A DNA stretch of 64,000 nucleotides from the NCBI RefSeq assembly GCF_041860085.1, contig NZ_CP124747.1, forward strand, positions 5,479,001-5,543,000. The letters are read 5' to 3'. Of this stretch, positions 18,189 to 27,831 are shown piece by piece (position 1 is the first letter of the stretch; every line of letters starts with the position of its first letter). This DNA comes from Schlesneria sp. DSM 10557. GTDB taxonomy: Bacteria; Planctomycetota; Planctomycetia; Planctomycetales; Planctomycetaceae. The translations under genes were made by a program, and so were the position numbers. The notes beneath the pieces are model-generated. The model had not been told where the DNA came from. It was given only the letters and a program-made list of their open reading frames with translations, and did not search any database.

Positions 18189-18596
18189 TTACAAAGATAT
18201 TCTGAGTACCCAGCAAAACAGAACGGCATCGCACAGGAGGGCCAGGGCGATTGCCACAGGGGGAATCGGAAACAGGGTGTTGTTGAACCACCAGGCAGCC
18301 AAGAAGCCGCTAATGACACCGGCTGCGGCTGCCATCATGGCGATCGAAGCTACGCAAAAAAGGACGGAAATCCAGTGTCCCATATCCAGTGACATTGCCG
18401 ATGTCGATTGCACTGCGAGTGACCACAAAATCGAAGGAATGGACCCAGCGACACAGACACGAGCAGCGAGCGTGATCGCTTGATCTCGCTCTCTCTGCCA
18501 GCGAATGGCCTTATTTAATGCGTGTCGTAGTTCCCGCTCGTGAGCTTCCAGGTTGAGATGCTCATGTCGAGTATTATGACGCTGCTCGTTGTTCAC
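18189..18596 (-). CDS. small multi-pass membrane protein, unknown
   Basis: From the GTG at 18596 (AAGG 7 bases upstream) the protein has 135 residues; an in-frame TTG at 18650 would add 18. A charged N-terminal half (HLNLEAHERELRHALNKAIR) precedes three to four hydrophobic segments, including WISVLFCVASIAMMAAAAGV and a C-terminal VAIALALLCDAVLFCWVL. I recognise no family. It is the last gene before the convergent Ada gene and lies downstream of the GlmU-like gene on the same strand, 85 bases away, so the two may be co-transcribed. Confidence 0.5.
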   Translation of the reverse strand: MNNEQRHNTRHEHLNLEAHERELRHALNKAIRWQRERDQAITLAARVCVAGSIPSILWSLAVQSTSAMSLDMGHWISVLFCVASIAMMAAAAGVISGFLAAWWFNNTLFPIPPVAIALALLCDAVLFCWVLRISL

Positions 18597-18681
18597 GTTG
18601 TGGCCTTGAGCATGTAAGGTCCGACTGGAATATGCCCCGCTTCTGCACAACAGGATTGGTCACTAACTCCATCGGGGCGGT

Positions 18682-19650
18682 TCACGACTTGCGGAGATGT
18701 TTGAAGGGGCCCACCGTGGTCCCTGCTGCGATATTCAGTGGTCCTTCCAGGATAACGTGAGGTCCAATCCGACAGTTGTCGCCAATCACGACGGAGCCTG
18801 TGATGTGCGTGAATGGTTCGATAATGGTATCGACGCCAATTTGTACCTGGGGATCGATGAAGGTCTGATCGGGCATGACGATGGTGGTTCCGTTGACCAT
18901 CCAGCGTGACATGGCGGATTGCTGCAGCGTTCGAGTGACTTGGGAAAGCTGTTCCCGCGTGTTGACCCCGAGTGCTTCCACCATGTCGAATGCCTCAAGA
19001 GCTACGACGGTGCGTCCCTGCTCCTTCAGAACGCGCGGGCAATCTGTGAGGTAGTACTCCGCCTGACTGTTGTTGGGTTGAATCTGTTCCAGCGAAGCGA
19101 GCAGGGCTTGCCCGTCAAACGCGTAACAGCCGGTATTAATCTCCTGAACCTTCTTCTCGTCGGGGGTTGCATCCTTTTCTTCGACGATCTTCTCGAAGGT
19201 GTTACCGGAACCACGGATCACACGTCCCAGTCCGAAGTTGGCCTGGGTCACGGCCGTTCCAATCACGCAGGCAGCCTGCTGCGCCTGCTGAATCTCGAGA
19301 AGCTGAGCGAGCGACTCTTTCTTCAGCAGGGGAGTGTCACCGGCGAGAACCAGCACAGGGCCATCGTGCGAGCGGAGTTGTTCTCGGCACATCATCACCG
19401 CATGACCGGTCCCTTTTTGTTCCGACTGCAACGCGAATTCGACGTCAGAGTGATACGAGAGGGCACCTCGTACTTTTTCTGCTTCATGGCCGACGATTGC
19501 CACGATTCGGGTGACGCCGGCGGACCGGGCTGCGTCCAGGACGTATTCGATCATCGGGCGACCGCAGACGTTATGAAGCACTTTCGGGAGTGCCGACTTC
19601 ATCCGTGTGCTCTTTCCCGCCGCCAGAACAATGGCCATTGAGCCTGCCAT
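18682..19650 (-). CDS. GlmU-like N-acetylglucosamine-1-phosphate uridylyltransferase, short form
   Basis: The 322-residue protein matches the pyrophosphorylase half of GlmU, which makes UDP-GlcNAc from UTP and GlcNAc-1-phosphate. It shows LAAGKSTRMKSALPKVLH near the N-terminus, QKGTGHAVM, LAGDTPLL and EINTGCYAF. A left-handed beta-helix starts at about 255 (IDPQVQIGVDTIIEPFTHI) but ends after only a few hexapeptide turns (GPFKHLRKS). The acetyltransferase half of normal 450-residue GlmU is therefore absent and that step must come from another protein. The ATG at 19650 has GGAG 9 bases upstream. The C-terminal end looks natural rather than frameshifted, as I see no continuing homology. Confidence 0.88.
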   Translation of the reverse strand: MAGSMAIVLAAGKSTRMKSALPKVLHNVCGRPMIEYVLDAARSAGVTRIVAIVGHEAEKVRGALSYHSDVEFALQSEQKGTGHAVMMCREQLRSHDGPVLVLAGDTPLLKKESLAQLLEIQQAQQAACVIGTAVTQANFGLGRVIRGSGNTFEKIVEEKDATPDEKKVQEINTGCYAFDGQALLASLEQIQPNNSQAEYYLTDCPRVLKEQGRTVVALEAFDMVEALGVNTREQLSQVTRTLQQSAMSRWMVNGTTIVMPDQTFIDPQVQIGVDTIIEPFTHITGSVVIGDNCRIGPHVILEGPLNIAAGTTVGPFKHLRKS

Positions 19651-19997
19651 GCTACGTCGCTCCTTCCTGGATCCTGATTCGTTGTTTTCACGAAAGTTGA
19701 GACCCGCTATCTTCGTGTGATTACCGATCTTGGCAAGATCAAGCTTCGGGATCGACGCGATCTGACGTGACCAGATTTGCGAGTCAAATCCGGCTCTCAC
19801 CTTGCTTTGATGCGTAAACTTGTTGAAAATAGACACGCCTGCCCGATGACCTGCCTTTGAGGAGGTTGAGTCGTGAAAATTCAGAGGTTCACGAGTCTCT
19901 TCCGATGCTGAACAACCCGCCTGTGCGCAGACGTTAAGCCTTCACCGAAACAGTCGAAGGCCCTGACGGTCAAATTCCTTCCTTCGCCGAGCGACGC
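19651..19997. other. divergent intergenic region
   Basis: 347 bp between the GlmU-like gene (minus) and the cytochrome/DUF1549 gene (plus). It must carry two promoters, but I see no clear -35/-10 pair, repeat or hairpin. Confidence 0.4.
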
Positions 19998-22900
19998 ATG
20001 AAAAGATTTCGTTCCCTTTCGAATGTTGGAACGGGCCTTCTGGCAGGTTCCGCACTGCTCGCCCTGTTCAGTCAATTTTCGGTCGCGGCCGATTCCACCG
20101 CAGCAGCCGCACCGGTGACTGAGCAACTGGTCTTTGAAAAGGACGTGCGCCCCGTCTTGAAGGCGTACTGCCTGGATTGTCACGGCGGAGAGGCCGAACT
20201 GTCCGGCGGTCTCGATCTTCGTTTGCGGCGGTTTATCGTTGCGGGTGGGGAGAGCGGTTCTGCCCTGACTCCCGGCGCACCGTCAGACAGCCTTGTCCTT
20301 CAGAAGATCGTCTCGGGTGAGATGCCGCCCGGTGAAAAGAAGGTTCCCGCAGAAAAAATCCGTATCATCGAACAGTGGATTGCCGCAGGAGCACCCACGT
20401 CTCGCGATGAACCACTCAAGCTGGATCCTGGCATCGGAATCACCAGCGAAGAGCGATCTTACTGGGCGTTTCAACCGCTTCAGAGACCCGAAGTCCCCCC
20501 GGTAAAAGGGGGAGATCTGGTTCGTACACCGATCGATGCCTTCATTCTGGCGAAGCTCGAAGAACAGGACTTGAGCGTCAATCCCGAGACGGATCGGTTC
20601 ACACTGTTGAAGCGTGCCTATTTCGATCTGATCGGACTTCCCCCTTCCCTGGAAGAGACGAAGGCGTTTCTGGAAGACGAGTCGCCAAGCGCTTATGAAG
20701 CGATGCTCGAACGACTGCTCGCTTCCAAGCACTACGGTGAGCGTTGGGGACGGCACTGGCTGGATGTGGCCGGCTATGCCGACTCGGAAGGGGACGGTAA
20801 TACCGATACCGTTCGACCCTATATCTACAAATACCGTGACTATGTCATTAAGTCGCTGAACGAAGATAAGCCTCTTAATCAATTCATCATTGAACAACTG
20901 GCAGGAGACGAACTCGTTCGTCCTCCTTACCAGAACATGTCACCAGAGTCGATTTCCACCCTGGTGGCCACCGGCTTCCTGCGAATGGCCGCAGACCCGA
21001 CTGCCAGCGGACAGGGGAACACCGACGAATCTCGCAATCTCGTGATGGCCGATACCATCAAGATCGTTTCGACATCCCTGTTGGGGATGAGTGTTGGCTG
21101 CGCACAATGTCACGATCATCGCTATGACCCGATTCCGCAAGCAGACTATTTCCGTCTGCGGGCGATCTTTGAGCCCGCTCTGAATGTCAAAAACTGGATC
21201 GCTCCGAGAAGCCGGGTTGTCTCGCTTTACACCGATGCCGATCGCGCTAAGGCAGCCGAAATCGATGCCGAGGCGAATAAGCTTCAGGCCGTCTACAACG
21301 AGAAGCAGGCCAGAATGGTTGCCGAGGCCTTTGAAAAAGCACTGGAGAAATTCCCTGAGGATCAGCGAGACGCGCTTCGGACGGCGTTCAAAACTCCCGA
21401 TGACAAGAAGACTGATGAGCAGAAACAACTGGTTGCCACGAATCCGGGGCTGAATGTCAATCCGGGTGTTCTCTACCAGTTCAATAATGATGCGGCGGAA
21501 GAGCTAAAAAAAGATATGGCCGTCATTCAGGCCAAGCGGGCTGAGAAGCCGGTTGAAGACTTTATCAGTGTACTGACCGAGCCGGCAGGTGAATTGCCCG
21601 TGACGCACCTCTTTCACCGGGGTGACTATCGTCAGCCCACGACACCGGTAAAGCCCGGCGACCTGACCATTGCAGCTCCGGATGGCGAGCGTTTCGAGAT
21701 CGTTGATAAGGCAGAGTCTCTTCCCTCTTCGGGACGCCGACTTGCCTGGGCTCAACACCTGGTTAACGGAAAACATCCTCTCGTAGGTCGAGTGCTGGCG
21801 AACCGGATCTGGCTGCATCACTTTGGACGGGGGATTGTTGATACCCCTGGCGAGTTTGGCATTCTGGGAAGTCGACCGACGCATCCTGAATTACTTGACT
21901 GGCTTGCCGATGAACTTGTCCGACAGGGCTGGAGCCTGAAGCGGATGCACAAGCTGATTATGATGTCATCGGTCTATCGCCAGTCCTCACGCCGGCTTGA
22001 TCAGCGAGCCGCAAATCTGGACTCGGACGGATCGCTTTATTCGCGGTACAGTGTCCGACGACTGGAAGCAGAGATCGTTCGGGATCGAATGCTCGCGACC
22101 TGCGGGCGAATCGATACGACTCAGTTCGGTCCCTCCGTCGAAGTGATGGAAGACTTTGCTGGTCAGGTGCATGTGAAAGACGATTCACCACGTCGCAGCG
22201 TGTATATCCAGGCACGCCGCAGCAAACCGGTATCGCTGTTAACGGCGTTCGACGCGCCTGTGATGTCCATTAACTGCGAACGACGCACGAACAGTACTGT
22301 CGCCTTGCAGTCGCTGATGCTGATGAACGGCGATTTCACTTTGAAACAGGCCGAACATCTCGCCAAACGTCTGCGGACGGAATCATCGGTGGATCTGGAT
22401 CGTGAACTGACGGCCCGGTTCGAGACGCAATTCCCGAGCCGGTCGGCCGCCTGGCAGTATGGGATTGGAGCGGTCGACGTGCCGGCCCAAGAGGGAGCAG
22501 GATCACTCGCCTCGGTCCGTTTCCAGCCATTGTCTCACTGGACCGGTCAACAATGGCAAGCCGGGCCGGTATTCCCTGATCCGGTCGCGGGCTACGCACT
22601 GATTCACACTGCGGGAGGCCATCCGGGTGATGACACTCAGCGAGCGGTCATTCGCCGCTGGACCGCTCCTCAATCCGGGATCGTCTCGCTGGGGGGATCG
22701 CTTCGACACCATTCCGACGCAGGTGATGGTGTGCGGGCTCGCGTTGTCTCGAATCAGAGAGGCCTGGTTGGCACCTGGACCGCCAAGACAAACAGTGTCG
22801 AAACGAATGTCCCCAAGATCGAAGTGCAGCAGGGAGAGATTCTCGACTTCGTAACCGATTGCATCGAGACCGTGACGAGCGATTCCTTCGAGTGGGGTGT

Positions 22901-23189
22901 CAAATTGCAACTCACCGATGCAGCGGGAGCAGAACTCGGACGGTGGGACTCGGCGGCTGACTTCCATGGTCCAATCACGACGTCGATTCCACAACAGATC
23001 GCCTGTGCATGGCGATTGGCCTACTGTCGCCCGATCACCCCCGAGGAGCTGGAGATGTCATGTCAGTTCATGGAACAGCAACTCCAGACGCTCAGAGCCA
23101 GTTCGGCGGCGGGTGATCACGAGTCGATTGCGCTTTCGAGCCTGTGCCAGCAGATTCTGAGCAGCAACGAATTCCTGTACATCGATTGA
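19998..23189 (+). CDS. planctomycetal cytochrome c / DUF1549 / DUF1553 protein with inserted domain
   Basis: The 1063-residue protein has a signal peptide (1-31). A PSCyt1 heme domain has CLDCH at 58-62 and the conserved GEMPPGEKK. A DUF1549 (PSCyt2) domain covers about 175-385, with WGRHWLDVAGYADSEG and a second heme-type motif CAQCH in VGCAQCHDHRYDPI. A DUF1553 (PSD1) domain begins near 575 (RRLAWAQHLV) and contains VLANRIWLHHFGRGIVDTPG. Unusually, about 175 residues (814-988) with beta-sandwich character (GIVSLGGSLRHHSDAGDGVR) interrupt the end of DUF1553, which resumes at ACAWRLAYCRPITPEELE. The family pairs genetically with DUF1501 proteins, as here. Role unknown; probably periplasmic. 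Confidence 0.9.
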   Translation: MKRFRSLSNVGTGLLAGSALLALFSQFSVAADSTAAAAPVTEQLVFEKDVRPVLKAYCLDCHGGEAELSGGLDLRLRRFIVAGGESGSALTPGAPSDSLVLQKIVSGEMPPGEKKVPAEKIRIIEQWIAAGAPTSRDEPLKLDPGIGITSEERSYWAFQPLQRPEVPPVKGGDLVRTPIDAFILAKLEEQDLSVNPETDRFTLLKRAYFDLIGLPPSLEETKAFLEDESPSAYEAMLERLLASKHYGERWGRHWLDVAGYADSEGDGNTDTVRPYIYKYRDYVIKSLNEDKPLNQFIIEQLAGDELVRPPYQNMSPESISTLVATGFLRMAADPTASGQGNTDESRNLVMADTIKIVSTSLLGMSVGCAQCHDHRYDPIPQADYFRLRAIFEPALNVKNWIAPRSRVVSLYTDADRAKAAEIDAEANKLQAVYNEKQARMVAEAFEKALEKFPEDQRDALRTAFKTPDDKKTDEQKQLVATNPGLNVNPGVLYQFNNDAAEELKKDMAVIQAKRAEKPVEDFISVLTEPAGELPVTHLFHRGDYRQPTTPVKPGDLTIAAPDGERFEIVDKAESLPSSGRRLAWAQHLVNGKHPLVGRVLANRIWLHHFGRGIVDTPGEFGILGSRPTHPELLDWLADELVRQGWSLKRMHKLIMMSSVYRQSSRRLDQRAANLDSDGSLYSRYSVRRLEAEIVRDRMLATCGRIDTTQFGPSVEVMEDFAGQVHVKDDSPRRSVYIQARRSKPVSLLTAFDAPVMSINCERRTNSTVALQSLMLMNGDFTLKQAEHLAKRLRTESSVDLDRELTARFETQFPSRSAAWQYGIGAVDVPAQEGAGSLASVRFQPLSHWTGQQWQAGPVFPDPVAGYALIHTAGGHPGDDTQRAVIRRWTAPQSGIVSLGGSLRHHSDAGDGVRARVVSNQRGLVGTWTAKTNSVETNVPKIEVQQGEILDFVTDCIETVTSDSFEWGVKLQLTDAAGAELGRWDSAADFHGPITTSIPQQIACAWRLAYCRPITPEELEMSCQFMEQQLQTLRASSAAGDHESIALSSLCQQILSSNEFLYID

Positions 23190-23360
23190 GAGAATTTGGT
23201 CACCTGTCGCGAGGCGCCGCAGAGCCCCGCTGAGGAAACGCTGCCGATCGACGTGTCCTTCTGCTGAGAATGTCCCGTTGTGACGGAGTAACGCCAGTCA
23301 TTGCGATTCCCGTTTTTCCCTCCCGTGCTTGCGAAACGAATACGCCAAAGTGAGGCCCGT

Positions 23361-24824
23361 ATGACAATGAACTTTCCCACGAATGGTTTGAATGGGACCC
23401 GAAGGCAGTTTCTGGCGACCAACGCCTTTGGGATTGGCAGTTTCGCTCTCGCATCGCTGCTCCGAGATCAGGGATTGCTGGCCGCACCTCCCGGCAAACC
23501 GGCCGAGCACCAGATCAACGACCTGAAGCGTCGGGCACCGCAGGCAGCTCCGCGTGCGACTGCGATGATTTCCATGTTCATGCACGGGGGGCCGGCTCAC
23601 ATGGACTTGCTGGATCCCAAACCCGAACTCAGCAAGCATCACGGTCAGGACTATAACGGCGAGGTTGTGTTCAGCTTTGTTAATCGTGCCAGTAAGAAGC
23701 TGTTCGGCAGCCCCTGGAAGTTCAGTGCCCACGGACAATGCGGGACCGAGGTCTCGGAACTCCTTCCGCACACCGCTGATATTGTGGACGATATCTGCGT
23801 TGTTCGCTCAATGCATACGGGACACAATGGCCACGAAGTTTCGATTCGTTACTTCCACGGCGGCATTCCCGCGGTGACGGGACGTCCCACGCTGGGAAGC
23901 TGGATCGCATACGGTCTGGGCAGTGAGAACCAGAACCTGCCCGCTTACCTGGTTCTGGCTGATCCGGGTGGTCACCCCGTCGACGGAACATTGAACTGGT
24001 CGAGCGGATTCATGCCTCCACTGTTCCAAGGTACCGTACTACGGGCCGAGGAGCCACGAATCTTTAACCTCGACCCGCCACCCCGACTTCGCGGGCCACT
24101 GCAGCGTCAGAATCTGGACTTCCTGGCTCGTCTCAATCAGCGACATCTGGAACAGCATCCGGGGGAATCGGATCTGGAAGCGCGTATTGCCAGCTATGAA
24201 CTGGCCGCCGCCATGCAGACCGAAGCCAAGGAAGCACTGGATATTTCTCAGGAACCAGAACACATCCACAAGCTGTACGGCCTGGATCAACCGCATTCCC
24301 GTGAATACGGGACTCGATGTCTTATCGCTCGACGACTGGTAGAGCGCGGCGTGCGTTTCGTACAACTCTTCCTCGACGGACAGCCATGGGACAATCACAC
24401 CGATATCCGCAAGGGCCTGCCGGCTGTCTGTAAGCGAACGGACCAGCCTGCTGCGGCGCTCGTCAAGGATCTCAAACAACGAGGGATGCTCGATTCCACG
24501 ATCGTGCATTGGGGTGGAGAAATCGGCCGGCTGCCCGTGAGCGAAGGAGAATTGAGCGAAGGGAATGGTCGAGACCACAACGGACAGGGATTCTCGATCT
24601 GGCTCGCCGGTGGCGGCTTCAAGCCGGGGATGGCCTACGGAGAGACCGACGAGGTCGGGCACCGCGCTTCGGTCAATGTGGTGACGCCTAACGATTTTCA
24701 AGCGACAATCCTTCGTCAATTGGGGATCGATCATTCGAAATTGCTCTACCAGTTCAATGGCCGTGAGCAGCAGATCACCGATGGTCGATCGGCGCGAGTC
24801 GTCTCTGACATCCTCACGAGTTGA
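23361..24824 (+). CDS. Tat-exported DUF1501 protein
   Basis: The 487-residue protein has a Tat-like signal (TRRQFLATNAFGIGSFALAS, from about residue 13). The DUF1501 core includes ISMFMHGGPAHMDLLDPKP, GQCGTEVSELLPHTA and a C-terminal NGRDHNGQGFSIWLAGGG. DUF1501 has an alkaline-phosphatase-like fold, and RDHN supplies a probable metal site. The gene follows the cytochrome/DUF1549/DUF1553 gene after 171 bases, the usual pairing, so a shared transcript and complex are likely. The ATG at 23361 was chosen because it places the twin arginines correctly; the frame opens earlier, at 23301. Confidence 0.9.
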   Translation: MTMNFPTNGLNGTRRQFLATNAFGIGSFALASLLRDQGLLAAPPGKPAEHQINDLKRRAPQAAPRATAMISMFMHGGPAHMDLLDPKPELSKHHGQDYNGEVVFSFVNRASKKLFGSPWKFSAHGQCGTEVSELLPHTADIVDDICVVRSMHTGHNGHEVSIRYFHGGIPAVTGRPTLGSWIAYGLGSENQNLPAYLVLADPGGHPVDGTLNWSSGFMPPLFQGTVLRAEEPRIFNLDPPPRLRGPLQRQNLDFLARLNQRHLEQHPGESDLEARIASYELAAAMQTEAKEALDISQEPEHIHKLYGLDQPHSREYGTRCLIARRLVERGVRFVQLFLDGQPWDNHTDIRKGLPAVCKRTDQPAAALVKDLKQRGMLDSTIVHWGGEIGRLPVSEGELSEGNGRDHNGQGFSIWLAGGGFKPGMAYGETDEVGHRASVNVVTPNDFQATILRQLGIDHSKLLYQFNGREQQITDGRSARVVSDILTS

Positions 24825-25141
24825 TGACGCGGTCTGGCCCCCGAACCGGGAACAGCTCGACAGTGGAAGCAGTTCTCCTCGCCGGGACGAGGGGAGCTGT
24901 CCGAAGATTGCGCGGCGGCTGATTGTCCTGTTCACAAAGTGTCCGTTGTCTCTTCCAAACTTTTACGGCGATCGGCATTCCTCGTTGCGACGGTCAGCCG
25001 CAATTATTTACGGCGGTTTTTTGCGGGACCAGCAGCTCAAAATTCTCTGAACTTGCGATACTTGGTCCCTTTTCTGATACCATTCCCTGAATGGTTGAGT
25101 TGTCATTCCCTTTGCGACTTCTCCCTGGAGGAGATCTGATA
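24825..25141. promoter_or_regulatory. intergenic region with nested inverted repeat and candidate promoter
   Basis: Directly after the DUF1501 stop, ACAGCTC and GAGCTGT arms near 24852-24902 enclose an inner CCTCG/CGAGG stem, possibly a terminator. Further on, TTGCGA (25053-25058), a 17-base spacer and GATACC (25076-25081) form a candidate promoter for the CPxC gene pair. GGAGGAGA at about 25128 serves as its ribosome binding site. Promoter strength is poor by consensus, so this is tentative. Confidence 0.35.
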
Positions 25142-26380
25142 ATGAGTCGATTTCGGTTATTGAAGTGTTCCACGGTACTGGCACTGGCGGCAGCGATTTT
25201 CATGCTGTCCGATTTGGCGATGTCCTGTCCGTTTTGCGCGGCGCCCTCTCTGACCTTGTCTGAGCAAGTTGCTCAGGCCGATGCTGTGGTGCTGGCCAAA
25301 TGGACCGGCGGCCGACCTGCCAATCTTTCCGACGCGGGAACCACGGAACTTGAGGTCATCGAAGTCGTCCACCAGGCTGAAGGGGGGAAACTGGCTCCAG
25401 GTTCGCCCATCTCTCTGATTCGTTACCGAACGGCGAAGCCCGGTGATCAGTTCATGCTGTTCGGCACAAAAGTCGACTCGGCCATCGAGTGGGGCAGCCC
25501 GCTCGAGGTCTCCAAGGTCGCCTACGAGTACATGCGGAATTCTCCCAAGCCGACAGTGGCTGCTGGCGAGCGATTGAAGTATTTCCTCAAGTACCTCGAG
25601 TCCGAAGACAAGATGATTGGTGATGATGCGTTCGGCGAATTTGCGAATGCCGCCTATGCTGACGTTGCCAAACTTTCGGATGAATTCCCCCGCGAAAAGC
25701 TGCGAAAATGGCTGACCTCGAAAGATGTTTCGCCAGGTCGATTAGGGCTGTATGGCATGATGCTGGGGCTTTGTGGTAATGACGAAGATGTCAAGCTGAT
25801 GCAATCCCGGATCCTCGAACCGACGGATGACTTCCGGCTCGGGATCGACGGGATCATGGGGGGCTACCTCTTGCTCACGGGGGAAAAAGGGCTGGATCTG
25901 ATCGAAAAAGAAAAGCTCATTAATATGAGTGCCCCGTTCAGTGAAACCTATGCGGCGATCCAGGCGATCCGCTTCATGTGGCAGTACGGCGATGGGAAAA
26001 TCTCCATTGAACGATTGCGGCAAGCGACACGCCTCCTGCTCGATCGACCCGAACTGGCGGATCTCGTCATCGCTGACCTGTCCCGCATGAAGGATTGGTC
26101 CGTGCAGGACAAACTGATGGTCATCTACGACGACGAGACGAGCTTCCCCTCGGTCAAACGGGCAATTGTCCGCTATATGTTGTCGAGCACCAAAGACCTG
26201 GGCGAAGCGAAAACGGAAACACCCGATTCGAATGCTGGCGCCTCGGAACCTTCCAGCGAAAAGACCACAGTCGCTGAACTGCCCGCACACGTCATCAAAG
26301 GGCAGAAGTGTCTGGAAGAGCTGGAAAAGAAGGACCCCAAAACTGTCAATGAGGCCAAGCGGTTCTTCCTGCTCAAGTAG
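25142..26380 (+). CDS. secreted CPxC-motif protein, paralog 1
   Basis: The 412-residue protein has a signal peptide (1-28) whose end coincides with C29-P-F-C32. LTLSEQVAQADAVVLAKW then begins a small beta domain (about 40-120). The helical remainder includes DDAFGEFANAAYADV and the strongest conserved block, GLYGMMLGLCGNDED, followed by GIDGIMGGYLLLTGEKGL. These blocks recur in the next gene. The pattern recalls uncharacterised planctomycetal proteins that begin CPFC; no function is known. The vicinal cysteines could bind a metal or a lipid/heme cofactor. The ATG at 25142 follows a good GGAGGAGA site. The C-terminal Ser/Glu/Thr-rich linker precedes a short conserved tail (LPAHVIKGQKCLEELEKKDP). 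Confidence 0.85.
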   Translation: MSRFRLLKCSTVLALAAAIFMLSDLAMSCPFCAAPSLTLSEQVAQADAVVLAKWTGGRPANLSDAGTTELEVIEVVHQAEGGKLAPGSPISLIRYRTAKPGDQFMLFGTKVDSAIEWGSPLEVSKVAYEYMRNSPKPTVAAGERLKYFLKYLESEDKMIGDDAFGEFANAAYADVAKLSDEFPREKLRKWLTSKDVSPGRLGLYGMMLGLCGNDEDVKLMQSRILEPTDDFRLGIDGIMGGYLLLTGEKGLDLIEKEKLINMSAPFSETYAAIQAIRFMWQYGDGKISIERLRQATRLLLDRPELADLVIADLSRMKDWSVQDKLMVIYDDETSFPSVKRAIVRYMLSSTKDLGEAKTETPDSNAGASEPSSEKTTVAELPAHVIKGQKCLEELEKKDPKTVNEAKRFFLLK

Positions 26381-26529
26381 CGACGGCTTCTTCTGCAGCG
26401 ACAAACCACGCTTCGGGGAACCGGGTATGACGATTGAATGGATGTGACAGTCGTTCGGAATTCGGCGTTACAGGCCCCGTAGTGCTGCTGAACTGGCTCC
26501 ATGACGAGCCTTCTCGAGTGAGAGTTAAA

Positions 26530-27780
26530 ATGCCACGGACTCGGCAGTTCGTACTCATGGTAGTTGCGACCACCATTACGGCAACGGCCGTATTGATGGC
26601 TCACGCCTGCCCTTATTGTCCGCCGACGGATTCCACGCTGAGCGAAAAGCTGGCGGAGTCCGATTCGGCTTGTGTGGTGAAGTTCCTCAACTCCGAAAAT
26701 GGTGAGGAACTTTCCATGCAGAAAACCACTTTCGAAGTCCTGAAAGCGATCCGCGATTCGCAAAAGACGAAGCTCGCGCCGAAGATCGTGACACCTTTCG
26801 GACTGACTGCCAAAGAGGGAGACCTCTTCCTGTTGATGGGGCAGCTTAAAGACGACCAGATGGAATGGTCGCTGCCGATCGAGATGGACGAACTGGGCAG
26901 CGAATATGATTACATTCGTAAAGCCCCTTCGCATGAACAACCGCAGGTCGAGCGGTTGGAATACTTTCTCAAATTTCTGGATCACGAGAATAATGTGATC
27001 TCGAATGATGCGTTCTCGGAATTTGCTCAGGCAAAGTACGAAGACGTCGAATTGCTCGCACCGAAGATTTCGCGTTCCCAAGTCAGAAAATGGCTTGAAG
27101 ATCCCAATCCCCAGCTCATTGTGCGACGAGCTTTCTATGGGATGTTGCTCGGCCTGTGCGGAAATGACGAAGACGCCGACTATCTGCATCAGCGCATCAT
27201 GGCACCCATCGATCCTACGCAGAATCGGATCGGGATCGAGGGAATGATGGGGGGATACCTGCTGCTGCGAGGTGAGCCGGGACTGCGGGAATTGATCGAA
27301 CGCAAGCTCGGCTCTCTCGAGGACGAGTTGTCCCCGGATGACCCTCGTATTGCTGATCTGGATGCATTGCGGACGACGCTCATCTTCTTGTGGGACTACC
27401 GCCGTCGTCAGTTTGGTGAAGAGACGCTGAAAGCGGCGATGCGGCGTTTTCTGGACCGCCCTGAATTTGCTGACATGGTCGTCGTTGATCTGGCACGCTG
27501 GAAGGATTGGGTTCCCCTGGAACGGCTGAAGAACGACTATGGCAACTATCCGTGGGATACCCGTTCCGCAAAGGAAAAGATCGTTGCTTATGCTCTGATG
27601 TGCCGGAAAGATGTCCCCGCGGAAAAAGTGGATCAACTGCCAGCACATGCGGTCAAAGCACAATCGTTTATCGATAGTCTCGACCCCGAATTCGTTCAAT
27701 CGGTGAAGCGAGGGTTGGGAGGTTTCGCACCCCCCGCCAAGCCGTCCAAAACCAAATCGACTGCTACCCCGACCAATTAA
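26530..27780 (+). CDS. secreted CPxC-motif protein, paralog 2
   Basis: The 416-residue protein is homologous to the preceding gene throughout. It has a signal peptide with C27-P-Y-C30 at the cleavage region, STLSEKLAESDSACVVKF, NDAFSEFAQAKYEDV, AFYGMLLGLCGNDED, GIEGMMGGYLLLRGEPGL and LPAHAVKAQSFIDSL. The two therefore arose by tandem duplication and have diverged widely outside these blocks. The tail is Lys/Pro/Thr-rich. The gap of 149 bases and shared strand suggest one operon. The ATG at 26530 lies a few bases after GAGTGAGAG. Function unknown. Confidence 0.85.
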   Translation: MPRTRQFVLMVVATTITATAVLMAHACPYCPPTDSTLSEKLAESDSACVVKFLNSENGEELSMQKTTFEVLKAIRDSQKTKLAPKIVTPFGLTAKEGDLFLLMGQLKDDQMEWSLPIEMDELGSEYDYIRKAPSHEQPQVERLEYFLKFLDHENNVISNDAFSEFAQAKYEDVELLAPKISRSQVRKWLEDPNPQLIVRRAFYGMLLGLCGNDEDADYLHQRIMAPIDPTQNRIGIEGMMGGYLLLRGEPGLRELIERKLGSLEDELSPDDPRIADLDALRTTLIFLWDYRRRQFGEETLKAAMRRFLDRPEFADMVVVDLARWKDWVPLERLKNDYGNYPWDTRSAKEKIVAYALMCRKDVPAEKVDQLPAHAVKAQSFIDSLDPEFVQSVKRGLGGFAPPAKPSKTKSTATPTN

Positions 27781-27831
27781 TATGAAAGCAGGGTGCCCTT
27801 TCACGGGCTGATCCTGCTGGCGAAAAGAATC

